In this document: one piece after another, positions 18,063-26,933 of the stretch
Position numbering within the stretch: the stretch's first letter is position 1
Layout of the letters: every line of letters begins with the position of its first letter
Made by a program: the position numbers and the translations under genes
Notes under the pieces: model-generated
Told to the model about the DNA's origin: nothing
The model's database searches: none
What the model saw: only the letters and a program-made list of their open reading frames with translations
Assembly (NCBI GenBank): GCA_052090825.1
Contig: JBQDBK010000012.1
Location: 1-63,385, forward strand
Direction: 5' to 3'
Source of the DNA: JBQDBK01 sp052090825
Lineage (GTDB): Bacteria > Bacillota > Clostridia > Tissierellales > Peptoniphilaceae
Length of the DNA stretch: 63,385 bases

Positions 18063-18199
18063 TGGTGGAATGGCTAGCAATTTCTTGACTTGATAGGGGA
18101 AATGACTATTTAGATGGTTATTGAAAGATTTTTATCTATTTTATTAATAGATTTCGCCATTTGTTAAATATTAAAGTATATATTGTTAGGAGGCTAGAA
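17353..18199 (+). repeat. Long direct repeat, copy B
   Basis: This is the partner of 12992-14174, in the same orientation. Sequence identity continues past the recombinase stop (18060-18062) through the tail to TATTGTTAGGAGGCTAGAA, where the two copies diverge. In this copy the tail supplies the ribosome site of the gene at 18201. Confidence 0.75.
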
Positions 18200-18200
18200 G

Positions 18201-18572
18201 TTGAAAAAATTTATATTGAATTTTTATGAATTGGAAGAAAAAGAAAAATATTTAAAAAGTTTTTTACTATACTTTTTAAGTGGAATAACTTTTCTTAGTA
18301 TGGGAGAAATGCCTTTTGGAAATATATATACTGCACTAGCTAGTATAAATATTAGCTATATAGCTCCATTCCTTTTGTCTTTATTAATTTTTCTACCTGT
18401 TCTATTTAAAAGTAAAAAAGGGTATTTGATTTATTTTTTTATAATTTTTTTAATTCCTAATTTACTATGGATGATACTTTTAATATATGTTTGGACAACC
18501 TACATTTCAATAGCATTAGGAGTAGCTTTTGGTTTATATATTCGAAAAGTAATAAAAGTGAATGATATATAA
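18201..18572 (+). CDS. Small multi-helix membrane protein of unknown function
   Basis: This 123-residue protein starts at TTG behind TTAGGAGG. Four hydrophobic segments are visible (about residues 20-36, 46-70, 75-95 and 97-113, ending in GVAFGLYIRKVIKV). No family was recognised. Its ribosome site lies in the tail of the recombinase repeat, so the gene may have come with the element or may be a host gene at its edge. A terminator follows. Confidence 0.55.
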   Translation: MKKFILNFYELEEKEKYLKSFLLYFLSGITFLSMGEMPFGNIYTALASINISYIAPFLLSLLIFLPVLFKSKKGYLIYFFIIFLIPNLLWMILLIYVWTTYISIALGVAFGLYIRKVIKVNDI

Positions 18573-18631
18573 AAATTTAAAAAGTTAGTATTTTTAAAGA
18601 AAAATAAGTATTTAATTTTATATTAATTTGT

Positions 18632-18658
18632 GGGAAAGTTTGAAAGCTTTCCTTTTTT
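18632..18658 (+). terminator. Terminator before the xanthine dehydrogenase operon
   Basis: A GGAAAG/CTTTCC stem (18633-18638 with 18647-18652), partly extended by A-T pairs, is followed by TTTTTT. Confidence 0.6.
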
Positions 18659-18763
18659 AATTTGATAAAATATTAAAATGTTTGTGTATTTAATTTCAAA
18701 GGTATGATAAAATAATACTAGGAAATCGATAACAATTAAAAATTGATTAAAGGGAGAATCTAT

Positions 18764-21406
18764 ATGGGTGTAGGTATAAAAAAAGATGGGTATTTTTTAA
18801 TAGGCAAAGAAATTCAAGGAAGAGACTTACTAAAGATAAAAGTTAATGGTGAAATTTACGGTACATATGAGGACAAGAGACTAATTAGGTTTTTAAGGGA
18901 TGATCTAAAATTAAAATCAGTAAAAGATGGTTGTTCTCAAGGAGCTTGTGGAACATGTACTATATTAATTGATGATAAAATTACAAGAGCTTGTATTGTA
19001 AAAATTTCCAAAGTTTTAGATAAAGAAATAATTACCAATGAAGGATTAAGCAAGGAAGAAAAAGAAGCGTTTGTATATGCCTTTGGAGAATGTGGAGCAG
19101 TACAATGTGGTTTCTGTATTCCAGGAATGGTTATGTCTGGAGTTGGAATAATTAGAAATAATCCGAATCCAAGTGAAAATGAAATAAGAGAAGGTATAAA
19201 ATATAATATTTGTCGTTGTACAGGTTATGTGAAAATAATTGAAGGTATAAAAATAGCGGCTTCTATTTTGCGTGGAGAGACAAAGATAGAAGAAAATGAA
19301 GAAGAGAAAGTTATTGTTGGCTCTAAAACACATAGAATAGATGTAAAAGATAAGGTTTTGGGTACAGGGAAATATGTAGATGATATAGAAATTGATGGGA
19401 TGGTCTATGGATCTGCAGTGAGAAGCAACTATCCTAGAGCTAAAGTTTTATCAATAGACACTTCTCAAGCAGAGAAATTAGATGGCGTAATTGGCGTTTT
19501 AACGGCAAAAGATGTTCCAAATAATAAAGTAGGACATATTCAACAAGACTGGGATGTATTTATAGCAGAGGGTAATATAACTCGCTTTCAAGGAGATGCT
19601 ATTTGTTTAGTTGTAGCAGATAGTGAAGAAGTTTTAGAAGAGGCTAAAAAATTAGTTAAAATAGACTATGAAGAATTAGAAACTGTATCTTCAATAGAAG
19701 AAGCTAAAGCAGAAAATGCTCCTAAGCTTCATCCAAATGGGAACTTATGTCAATCCAGACACGTAAGAAGAGGTAATTCTAAAGAAGCACTTTCTAAATG
19801 TAAGTATGTTGTAACGGAAAGTTATAAAACTCCGTTTACAGAACATGCCTTCTTAGAACCAGAATGTGCAATAGCTTTTCCCTATAAAGAAGGAATAAAA
19901 GTATTGTCCACAGACCAAAGTGTATATGATACTAGAAAAGAAATTGCAATAATGTTTGGCTGGCAAGATACACCTGAGAAAATAGTAGTTGAAAATCAGC
20001 TTGTAGGTGGTGGATTTGGAGGTAAGGAAGATGTATCTGTTCAACATATAGCTGCTTTAGCTGCCTATAAATTTAATAAAACAGTAAAATGTAAATTAAC
20101 AAGGGACGAATCCTTAAAATTCCATCCTAAACGTCATCCAATGGAAGCTACCTTTACTTTAGGGTGTGATGAAAATGGTATATTCCAAGCAATGGAAGCT
20201 GAAATTAATTTTGATACAGGAGCCTATGCTTCTTTATGTGGACCAGTTCTTGAAAGAGCATGCACTCATTCAGTAGGACCTTATAATTATCAAAATACTG
20301 ATATAAGAGGTTATGGGTATTATACAAATAACGTACCAGCAGGAGCTTTTCGTGGATTTGGAGTATGTCAATCTAACTTTGCAATAGAGTCAAATATTAA
20401 TTTATTGGCAGAAAAAGTTGGAATATCTCCATGGGAAATACGCTATAGAAATGCTATAAAACCAGGAGATGTACTACCTAATGGACAAATAGCTGATTCT
20501 TCTACAGCCTTAGTTGAGACTTTAGAAGCGCTAAAAGATGTTTATGAAGCCAATAAAGATAGGGCTGGCATAGCATGTGCTATGAAAAATGCAGGGGTAG
20601 GGGTTGGACTTCCTGATAAGGGTAGAGCAAAAGTAATAGTTAATGATGGCATAGTTGAAATATATTCAGCTGCCTCAGCTATAGGTCAAGGCGTTGGGAC
20701 AGTCTTGCTTCAAATTGCTTGTCAAACATTAGGCCTAACAAAAGATAAAGTAAAAATAATGCAAGTAAACTCTGAAACTTGTCCAGATTCAGGAACAACA
20801 TCGGGCTCTAGACAAACTCTTATAACAGGAGAAGCAGTAAGGGGAGTTTGCCAAATCTTGGCAGATGAACTAAAGGATAAATCCATGGAAGAATTAAACG
20901 GCAAAGAGTATTTCTATGAATACTTTCAACCGACAGATCCTCTAAATTCAGATAAAGAAAACCCTATGTCGCATATAGCCTATGGATATGCAACACACTT
21001 AGTTATATTAGATGATGATGGAAAAGTTAAAGAAGTTTATGCAGCTCATGATTCAGGAAAAGTTGTAAATCCAAAATCTATTGAAGGACAAATAGAAGGT
21101 GGAGTTGTAATGGGATTAGGTTATGCTTTAACAGAAGATTTTAAAATGGATAGATCAAAGGTTAAGGCAAAGTTTGCTACATTAGGCTTATTTAAAGCTA
21201 TTGATATTCCAAAGATAAATACCATTCTAATAGAAAAAGAAGATTTACTAGATGTTGCTTACGGTGCAAAAGGAGTTGGAGAAATTGCTACTATTCCAAT
21301 AGCTTCTGCCGTACAAGGGGCTTATTATAACTTAGACCATGAGTTAAGAAGAGAGTTCCCTATGAAGAACACAGCATATAGTAAACCAAAAAAAGAATTT
21401 AAATAA
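18764..21406 (+). CDS. xdh: Selenium-dependent xanthine dehydrogenase (fused 2Fe-2S and molybdenum subunits)
   Basis: This is an 880-residue molybdenum hydroxylase that oxidises xanthine or related purines. Residues 1-165 hold two [2Fe-2S] domains (Cys57, Cys62, Cys65 and Cys77, then QCGFCIPG with Cys115 and Cys118 and ICRCTGY with Cys150 and Cys152). From about 190 comes the molybdopterin domain with VGGGFGGKED, GAFRGFG, AIGQGVGT and GVGEIATIP containing the catalytic glutamate. No FAD domain is present and no FAD subunit gene is adjacent. Domain order and neighbours fit the selenium-dependent type, which carries a labile selenido ligand on molybdenum, not selenocysteine. The start at 18764, behind AAAGGGAGA, is preferred over a TTG at 18743. 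It is the first gene of the operon continuing with yqeC. Confidence 0.92.
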   Translation: MGVGIKKDGYFLIGKEIQGRDLLKIKVNGEIYGTYEDKRLIRFLRDDLKLKSVKDGCSQGACGTCTILIDDKITRACIVKISKVLDKEIITNEGLSKEEKEAFVYAFGECGAVQCGFCIPGMVMSGVGIIRNNPNPSENEIREGIKYNICRCTGYVKIIEGIKIAASILRGETKIEENEEEKVIVGSKTHRIDVKDKVLGTGKYVDDIEIDGMVYGSAVRSNYPRAKVLSIDTSQAEKLDGVIGVLTAKDVPNNKVGHIQQDWDVFIAEGNITRFQGDAICLVVADSEEVLEEAKKLVKIDYEELETVSSIEEAKAENAPKLHPNGNLCQSRHVRRGNSKEALSKCKYVVTESYKTPFTEHAFLEPECAIAFPYKEGIKVLSTDQSVYDTRKEIAIMFGWQDTPEKIVVENQLVGGGFGGKEDVSVQHIAALAAYKFNKTVKCKLTRDESLKFHPKRHPMEATFTLGCDENGIFQAMEAEINFDTGAYASLCGPVLERACTHSVGPYNYQNTDIRGYGYYTNNVPAGAFRGFGVCQSNFAIESNINLLAEKVGISPWEIRYRNAIKPGDVLPNGQIADSSTALVETLEALKDVYEANKDRAGIACAMKNAGVGVGLPDKGRAKVIVNDGIVEIYSAASAIGQGVGTVLLQIACQTLGLTKDKVKIMQVNSETCPDSGTTSGSRQTLITGEAVRGVCQILADELKDKSMEELNGKEYFYEYFQPTDPLNSDKENPMSHIAYGYATHLVILDDDGKVKEVYAAHDSGKVVNPKSIEGQIEGGVVMGLGYALTEDFKMDRSKVKAKFATLGLFKAIDIPKINTILIEKEDLLDVAYGAKGVGEIATIPIASAVQGAYYNLDHELRREFPMKNTAYSKPKKEFK

Positions 21407-21412
21407 ATTAGA

Positions 21413-21431
21413 CCGGCATATTATATGCCGG
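21413..21431 (+). promoter_or_regulatory. GC-rich intercistronic hairpin between xdh and yqeC
   Basis: An 8-bp stem CCGGCATA/TATGCCGG with a 3-base loop lies in the 55-base gap. It has no T tract, so it is not a typical terminator. It stands out in an AT-rich genome and may set the 3' end or stability of the xdh message. Confidence 0.5.
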
Positions 21432-21461
21432 CTAAATATTATACATAAGTTGGTGGTTTAA

Positions 21462-22184
21462 GTGAAAGAAAAAGAACTAAAAAATATTTTTAATATAGGA
21501 AAAAATGATATTATATCTATAACGGGATCAGGGGGGAAAACATCTCTTATGATGTCTCTAGCAAAAAATTTAAGAAGTTATGGTAGAGTTTTAATTACAA
21601 CATCTACAAAAATAAAAATACCAAATAGTGAAGAAGTTGATAAGATATATACTTCCTTTAAAGACTATATACCAATTAATAGAGACAATATAATAGTTTG
21701 CCTAGGAGAAAAAATAGAAAGGACTCATAAACTTTCATCTATAAGTGAAGAAAATTTACTTAAGATAAAAGATGATTTTGATTATATTTTAATTGAAGCA
21801 GATGGTTGTAGAAATCTTCCGATAAAAATGTGGAAAGAAGAGGAACCAGTTATTTATTCAATAACCACTAAAAATATAGGTATTTTTTCTATAAAAGTAC
21901 TTGATAAAAAAGTAGACTCTTCCTTTATATATAACTATAAGAAATTTGTAGAAAAAATAAATAGAGATATAATAGATAAAGAGGTATATTTAAAACTTAT
22001 TCAAGGAGAAAAATATATATTTAAAAATTTTAATAAAGAAAAATATATATTTATAAACCAAAGCGACAGTGAAATTGAAAAATCAGAAGCTAAAAATTTA
22101 ATAATATATCTGGGAGAAAATTTAGATAAGGACATTAAATTATCCTATGGATCTTTAAAAAATGGAGAATATTATGAATATTAG
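21462..22184 (+). CDS. yqeC: Selenium-dependent hydroxylase accessory protein YqeC
   Basis: This 240-residue protein has a P-loop near the N-terminus (ITGSGGKTSLM, about residues 20-30) and a Walker-B-like YILIEADGCR segment, as in the YqeC family found only in selenium-molybdenum hydroxylase loci. The exact reaction is unknown; a nucleotide-dependent step in cofactor maturation is inferred. It starts at GTG behind a weak GGTGG site, and its end overlaps mocA. Confidence 0.85.
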   Translation: MKEKELKNIFNIGKNDIISITGSGGKTSLMMSLAKNLRSYGRVLITTSTKIKIPNSEEVDKIYTSFKDYIPINRDNIIVCLGEKIERTHKLSSISEENLLKIKDDFDYILIEADGCRNLPIKMWKEEEPVIYSITTKNIGIFSIKVLDKKVDSSFIYNYKKFVEKINRDIIDKEVYLKLIQGEKYIFKNFNKEKYIFINQSDSEIEKSEAKNLIIYLGENLDKDIKLSYGSLKNGEYYEY

Positions 22185-22749
22185 TGCTATCGTAATGGCA
22201 TCTGGACTTTCTAAAAGAATGAATAAAAATAAATTATTTTTAACTTTTAAAAGTAAAAAAATATATGAGCATATTTTTGATTTAGTAGGAGAAATTGATT
22301 TTTATGAAGTAATAGTAGTAAGTAGTTATGAAGAAATATTAAAAGAGGCAAGTAGAAGAAATTATAAGATTATAAAGAATGAAAAAAATGCTGTGGGAAA
22401 GTCGGAGTCTATAAAATTGGCAACTCTTGCAAGCTATGAAAAGGCAAGCATAATGTTTTTTGTTGCAGACCAACCACTATTAAAAAAGGATACTGTTGAA
22501 ATTTTAATAAAAGAGCATAAAAAAAATAAAAATATAACATTTCCCATAAGTTGTGGGGAAAAAAGAAACCCAGTAATTTTTCCATCTTATTTTAAACAAG
22601 AATTATTAAAGTTAGAAGGAGATAAGGGAGGAATTTCTTTAATAAAAAACGAAAAAGTAAACCAAGTAGAGATAGGCTCTTTGGAGGAATTTATGGATAT
22701 AGATACAGAAGAAGATTATATAAATCTAAGGAGAGAATATGAAGGGTGA
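22174..22749 (+). CDS. mocA: Molybdenum cofactor cytidylyltransferase-like protein
   Basis: This 191-residue MobA-like NTP transferase probably attaches CMP to molybdopterin, giving the cytosine dinucleotide form used by bacterial xanthine dehydrogenases. It has the N-terminal nucleotide site IVMASGLSKRMNKNKL, where family members usually show LAAG.S.RMG..K, and the VADQPLL metal motif near residue 90. The start at 22174, behind GGAG, is preferred over the ATG at 22162. It overlaps yqeC by 11 bases and yqeB by 11, so the three are translationally coupled. Confidence 0.85.
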   Translation: MNISAIVMASGLSKRMNKNKLFLTFKSKKIYEHIFDLVGEIDFYEVIVVSSYEEILKEASRRNYKIIKNEKNAVGKSESIKLATLASYEKASIMFFVADQPLLKKDTVEILIKEHKKNKNITFPISCGEKRNPVIFPSYFKQELLKLEGDKGGISLIKNEKVNQVEIGSLEEFMDIDTEEDYINLRREYEG

Positions 22750-23542
22750 TATTGTAATATTTCGTGGTGGAGGAGATGTAGCAACAGGATCTATACAGAA
22801 ACTTCATAGAGTTGGATTTAGGGTATTAGTCTTAGAAAAAGAAAAACCTCTTTGTATAAGGAGAACAATATCCTGTGCTGAGGCCATGATTCAAGGAAAG
22901 GTAGAAATAGAAGATTTTATAGCAGTTAAGGTAGAAAATAAAGATGAAATATTGAACGCTTGGGACAATGATTATATTCCAGTTATAGCAGATGAAAATG
23001 GGGAATATATTAAAGAATTTAATACTCTAGCTCTTGTTGATGCTATGATAGCAAAAAAAAACCTTGGGACAAAAATAGATATGGCTCCAATTACTGTAGC
23101 TCTAGGACCAGGATTTACAGCTAAAAAAGATGTTGATGTAGTTATAGAGACAAATAGGGGGCATAATTTAGCGAGGCTAATTTTTGAGGGTCAAGCAGAA
23201 GCAAATACAGGAAATCCCGGGAATATGGAAGGGTATACAGTAGAAAGAGTTCTTCATTCACCAGCAGAAGGAAAAATAAAAGTAGTTAGAGACATAGGAA
23301 GTGTGGTTGAAGAAGGTGAAACTCTAGCCTATATAGATGAAATAGAAGTTAAGTCTAAATTAAAAGGGATGGTAAGAGGTATGATAGGGGATGAGTCAAA
23401 TGTTGAAAAAGGGATGAAAATAGGAGATGTAGACCCTAGAATAAATTTAGAAAATACAAAAACAATTTCAGATAAAGCAAGGGCAATAGGTGGAGCAAGT
23501 TTAGAAGCTATAATGATAATGAAAAGAATAAAGAATTTGTAG
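22739..23542 (+). CDS. yqeB: Selenium-dependent molybdenum hydroxylase maturation protein YqeB
   Basis: This 267-residue protein belongs to the YqeB family, seen only with selenium-dependent molybdenum hydroxylases. Visible features are IFRGGGDVATGSI at residue 7 (Rossmann-like), ALGPGFTAKKDVDVVIET near residue 120, and a biotinyl-lipoyl-like stretch around 180-225 (HSPAEGKIKV..IGSVVEEGETL). Its biochemical function is not known; handling of the selenium ligand is inferred from strict co-occurrence. A GGAGAGAAT site precedes the ATG. Confidence 0.88.
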   Translation: MKGDIVIFRGGGDVATGSIQKLHRVGFRVLVLEKEKPLCIRRTISCAEAMIQGKVEIEDFIAVKVENKDEILNAWDNDYIPVIADENGEYIKEFNTLALVDAMIAKKNLGTKIDMAPITVALGPGFTAKKDVDVVIETNRGHNLARLIFEGQAEANTGNPGNMEGYTVERVLHSPAEGKIKVVRDIGSVVEEGETLAYIDEIEVKSKLKGMVRGMIGDESNVEKGMKIGDVDPRINLENTKTISDKARAIGGASLEAIMIMKRIKNL

Positions 23543-23550
23543 GTGTTAAT

Positions 23551-24351
23551 ATGGAAGTAAAGATTTTAAATGAAATATATAAAAAAGTAGAAGGTGGACA
23601 AAGAGCAGCCTTAGTTATAATCACTAAAAATAAAGGATCTGCACCAGGTAGAGAAGGTTCCACAATGGCAGTATTTGAAGATGGAACAACACTTGGAACA
23701 GTAGGTGGTGGAGCTATAGAATTTGATTTAATAAAAAGGTCAAGACAAGCAATGGAAGAGGGAGAAGACTTTGAATTTGACTATAACCTATCACAAAGCG
23801 GAGAATTGAAAATGGCATGTGGGGGAGAATCTCAGGGTATAGTAAAAATATTTTATCCAAATAACAATCTAATAATTTTTGGAGCAGGACACGTTTCACA
23901 AAAATTAGCAAGAGTAGCTGTAAAAACAGGTTTTAATGTATATGTGACAGATGATAGAGATGAATTTAGAGAAAGCGAAGACTTTAAGGGTATTAGAGAA
24001 TACTACATAGGAAAACCAGAGGAAGTCGTAGATAAATTAAAATTTAGCTCAGAGAATACCTTTATAGTAATTTGTACAAGAGGACATTCAAATGACGAAG
24101 AAGCTTTGAAAGTATTATTGGGAAAGGAGTATAAATACTTGGGAATGATAGGCTCTAAAAGAAAAGTTGCAACTATAATAAAAAACTTAAAAGCAAATAA
24201 GTTTACAGAAGAAGAAATAAAATCAATTAATATGCCCATAGGTTTAAAAATAGATGATGGATCAGCCGAAGAAATAGCAATATCAATACTAGCAGAAATA
24301 CTTATGGTAAAGAACTCTAGGAATGGAGAGCCTAATAAGGTTATAAAATAA
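23551..24351 (+). CDS. XdhC/CoxI family maturation factor
   Basis: This 266-residue protein has an N-terminal XdhC/CoxI domain (KNKGSAPGREGSTMAV and GTVGGGAIE) and a C-terminal Rossmann domain starting at LIIFGAGHVSQKLA (residue ~110) with GMIGSKRKV. XdhC proteins bind the molybdenum cofactor, promote exchange of oxo for sulfido (or here probably selenido) and insert it into the enzyme. It is the last gene of xdh-yqeC-mocA-yqeB-xdhC. It starts 8 bases after yqeB with a GTAGGTG site. Confidence 0.88.
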   Translation: MEVKILNEIYKKVEGGQRAALVIITKNKGSAPGREGSTMAVFEDGTTLGTVGGGAIEFDLIKRSRQAMEEGEDFEFDYNLSQSGELKMACGGESQGIVKIFYPNNNLIIFGAGHVSQKLARVAVKTGFNVYVTDDRDEFRESEDFKGIREYYIGKPEEVVDKLKFSSENTFIVICTRGHSNDEEALKVLLGKEYKYLGMIGSKRKVATIIKNLKANKFTEEEIKSINMPIGLKIDDGSAEEIAISILAEILMVKNSRNGEPNKVIK

Positions 24352-24541
24352 CTATAAAATTTAAATATAGTTTACCTTTATTATAAGATCTAAAATCTAG
24401 AAAAAAATATGGTATAATGAATAATTTTTGTTATTATACTTTTTATTTTAAACAGTAAAGGGTAAATTCAAAATAGATGTTAATTTAAATTTTTAAATAA
24501 GAATTTGAAAATGGTATATTCTAAATAGTAAGGAGGTAAAA

Positions 24542-25732
24542 ATGAGTATAACAAATAAATTATATGAAGAAATTTTTAGAAAATCATTTACAATTCCAGT
24601 AAGGATAATATATTGGGACGGAAAAGAGCAGATAATAGGTGGTGATGATCCGAAAATAACTTTGAAATTTAATGATACCATTGACCTAAATAAGTTAAAT
24701 AAAGACGCTACATTAACATTGGCAGAAGCATATATGGATAAAATATTAGAAGTAGATGGTTCAATACAAGAATTAATGGTCAATGTATTTCTAAATGAAG
24801 AAAGTTTCACAGAAAATAAAAAATATAAATTATGGAATATAATCCAAGGACATAATAAAAAAGAAACAGAAAAAGACATAAGTCATCACTATGATATAGG
24901 AAATGAATTTTATAAATACTGGCTTGATGAATCAATGACATATTCTTGTGCATACTTTGAAGATGAAAACACTACTTTAGAGCAAGCGCAGCTAAATAAA
25001 ATAGACCATGTATTAAAAAAATTGCGCATAAAAAAAGGCGATAAACTCTTAGATATTGGATGTGGATGGGGTAATTTAATTATAAGAGCGGCAAAAAAAT
25101 ATTCTATAAAGACAGTAGGCTTAACCTTAAGTACAGAACAATATGAAATGGTGAAGACTAGAATAGTAGAAGAAAATTTACAAGATTTGGTTGAAGTTAG
25201 ACTGCAAGATTATAGAGATCTAAAAAAAGAAAGAAAAAAATATAATAAGATAGTAAGTATAGGTATGTTTGAGCATGTTGGCAAAAAAGATATACCAAAA
25301 TATATAGAAGATATAGAAGAGATAATGGAAGATAATGCTCTTGCATTAATTCATGGAATTTCTGGACAAAGGGATATAGATGATGAAACAAAGGGTCAAA
25401 ATTCATTTTTAAATAAGTATATTTTCCCAGGTGGATATATACCATCAATTGCCGAGATAGTTATTCCAATAAATAAATGTGATTTACATCTGATAGATTT
25501 GGAAAGTATGAGAATACATTATAAATTAACCTTAGAAGAGTGGCATAGAAGATTTGTAGAACATTGGGAAGAAATTGAAAAAGTACAGGGAGAAAGGTTT
25601 ATGAGAATGTGGGATATATATTTGCAAGCCTGTGCTGCAGTATTTGAGGCAGGAAAACTTGATGTATGTCAATATCTTATAGAAAAAGGAACAGATAATA
25701 GTAGACCTCTTACAAGAAAATATATGAGTTGA
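24542..25732 (+). CDS. Cyclopropane-fatty-acyl-phospholipid synthase family methyltransferase
   Basis: This 396-residue SAM-dependent enzyme methylenates double bonds of unsaturated phospholipid acyl chains. It has an N-terminal lipid-binding region, HHYDIGNEFYKYWLDESMTYS around residue 120, the SAM motif LLDIGCGWGNL near residue 172, FEHVGKK near 244, and ACAAVFEAGKLDV at the end. An AGGAGG site precedes the ATG. An extended -10 (TGGTATAAT, ending at 24418) lies about 120 bases upstream, so the gene has its own promoter. With ohyA 8 kb away, the region has two enzymes that act on cis-unsaturated fatty acids. Confidence 0.92.
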   Translation: MSITNKLYEEIFRKSFTIPVRIIYWDGKEQIIGGDDPKITLKFNDTIDLNKLNKDATLTLAEAYMDKILEVDGSIQELMVNVFLNEESFTENKKYKLWNIIQGHNKKETEKDISHHYDIGNEFYKYWLDESMTYSCAYFEDENTTLEQAQLNKIDHVLKKLRIKKGDKLLDIGCGWGNLIIRAAKKYSIKTVGLTLSTEQYEMVKTRIVEENLQDLVEVRLQDYRDLKKERKKYNKIVSIGMFEHVGKKDIPKYIEDIEEIMEDNALALIHGISGQRDIDDETKGQNSFLNKYIFPGGYIPSIAEIVIPINKCDLHLIDLESMRIHYKLTLEEWHRRFVEHWEEIEKVQGERFMRMWDIYLQACAAVFEAGKLDVCQYLIEKGTDNSRPLTRKYMS

Positions 25733-25769
25733 GTAGTATTTTAATATAATCTCTAAGATATATATAAAT

Positions 25770-25815
25770 AAAGAGTAGAAAATTTTCTAGCTTGTGAATA
25801 ATTTTTCTACTCTTT
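25770..25815 (+). terminator. Terminator after the Cfa-type gene
   Basis: A 13-bp stem (25770-25782 with 25803-25815) with AT-rich loop sequence is followed by GTATTTTT, 38 bases after the stop codon. Confidence 0.75.
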
Positions 25816-25925
25816 GTATTTTTAAAGTACAATTGAAGAAATAATTATTAAATTCTTAATATTTTCATTTAAAACTCATCTTATTCAATGTTTAAATTAT
25901 AATTATTTTTGGTATAATTTAAAGT

Positions 25926-26022
25926 TTTTAACCCTAACATAAAATGTATTTAAATTTTAAGAAATTGTTAAATCCATCTGCTCCGTCTTTTAGTTGAACC
26001 CTAACATAAAATGTACTTAAAT
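25926..26022 (+). CRISPR. Two-repeat CRISPR relic (one spacer), type I-B-like repeat
   Basis: Two 30-base repeats (25926-25955 and 25993-26022) share 26 bases with one mismatch: AACCCTAACATAAAATGTA followed by Y TTAAAT. The period is 67 and the spacer is 37 bases (25956-25992) of unrelated, less AT-rich sequence containing CCATCTGCTCCGTC. The second repeat begins GTTGAAC, and both end TTAAAT, like the 30-base repeats of clostridial type I-B systems. No cas genes or further repeats are adjacent; a decayed third copy is at 29000. The rest of 25820-26200 shows nothing else I recognise. Confidence 0.6.
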
Positions 26023-26200
26023 CAAAATACTTATATATTAGATAATATAGGTTTTTATAAGTTTGAATATAATTAATATTTTGAAATAATTTAATAAAAT
26101 TAGAATTAAAATTAAATACTTCTAAGGATAAGGTTTACAAAGAATTAATTTTGGGAATAAATAAAATATATAAATTAATTTTAAGTATAGGAGTTTTAAT

Positions 26201-26827
26201 ATGATTAAAAATATAATAATTATCTTTATGCTTTCTTTATTCTTGGTTGGATGTCAAGGAAAGAATGATAATGTAATAAATAATAATAATTTAAATACAA
26301 AAAAAGAAGTGGTAGAAAATAATAAAGCTTTATCTGATCTTGAATTAAGTGTAGAAGATAATAATTTGGATAAGGGGCCTTTCTTATATATAAATGATGA
26401 TAATGTAAAGATAAAAGTTGAAGAAGTCTTTTCTAAATTCAAGGAAGTCCACCCAGAAGCTAATCTTGTATCTATTTCTTTAGATAGTGATAACAAGGTC
26501 TATAAGTATGAGCTAGAGGGAAATTCTAAGGATAAAAATTTTGAATTTGAAATTAATACTAAAACAGGTGAAATAATAAAAGATCACAGTGAAATTGATG
26601 ATGAAGACGAATTTTTAAGTTTAGATATAATTTCTAAGATTGATGAAATTATAGAAAAAGCATATAAAGATGCTGGTGTAAATAATTATTTTAATACTGC
26701 TTGGGAAGTTTCTGTAGATGATAGTATAGCAGTAATGGATTTAGAGTTTAAAGATCAAGATATGAAAGAGATAGAATATAAATATAATATCTTAAGTGGG
26801 GAACTTATTGAAAAAGAATTAGATTAA
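26201..26827 (+). CDS. Lipoprotein with PepSY-like domains
   Basis: This 208-residue protein has a signal peptide and lipobox (LSLFLVGC, lipidated Cys18), an Asn-rich linker, and two similar acidic repeats of about 75 residues (IKVEEVFSKFKEVHPEANLV and KIDEIIEKAYKDAGVNN..). Each ends in a YK(Y/V)..SGE-like segment, as in PepSY domains. It is anchored to the outer face of the membrane. The function is unknown; PepSY domains are linked to protease inhibition or cation sensing. A TAGGAG site precedes the ATG and a terminator follows. Confidence 0.8.
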   Translation: MIKNIIIIFMLSLFLVGCQGKNDNVINNNNLNTKKEVVENNKALSDLELSVEDNNLDKGPFLYINDDNVKIKVEEVFSKFKEVHPEANLVSISLDSDNKVYKYELEGNSKDKNFEFEINTKTGEIIKDHSEIDDEDEFLSLDIISKIDEIIEKAYKDAGVNNYFNTAWEVSVDDSIAVMDLEFKDQDMKEIEYKYNILSGELIEKELD

Positions 26828-26834
26828 AATTTTA

Positions 26835-26862
26835 TATAAACTCAGCTGAGTCTGGGTTTATA
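26835..26862 (+). terminator. Terminator after the PepSY lipoprotein
   Basis: An 11-bp stem (26835-26845 with 26852-26862) with one G-T pair is followed by TTTTTATTTT. Confidence 0.8.
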
Positions 26863-26933
26863 TTTTTATTTTAAATTACCAATTTATTTATAAGTAATTA
26901 AATTGTTACAATTTTTAAAAGGATGATAGAAAA

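Noticed and set aside
21413..21431. Terminator between xdh and yqeC
   Set aside because: The hairpin lacks a T tract and the genes are functionally one unit, so it is listed as an intercistronic hairpin instead.
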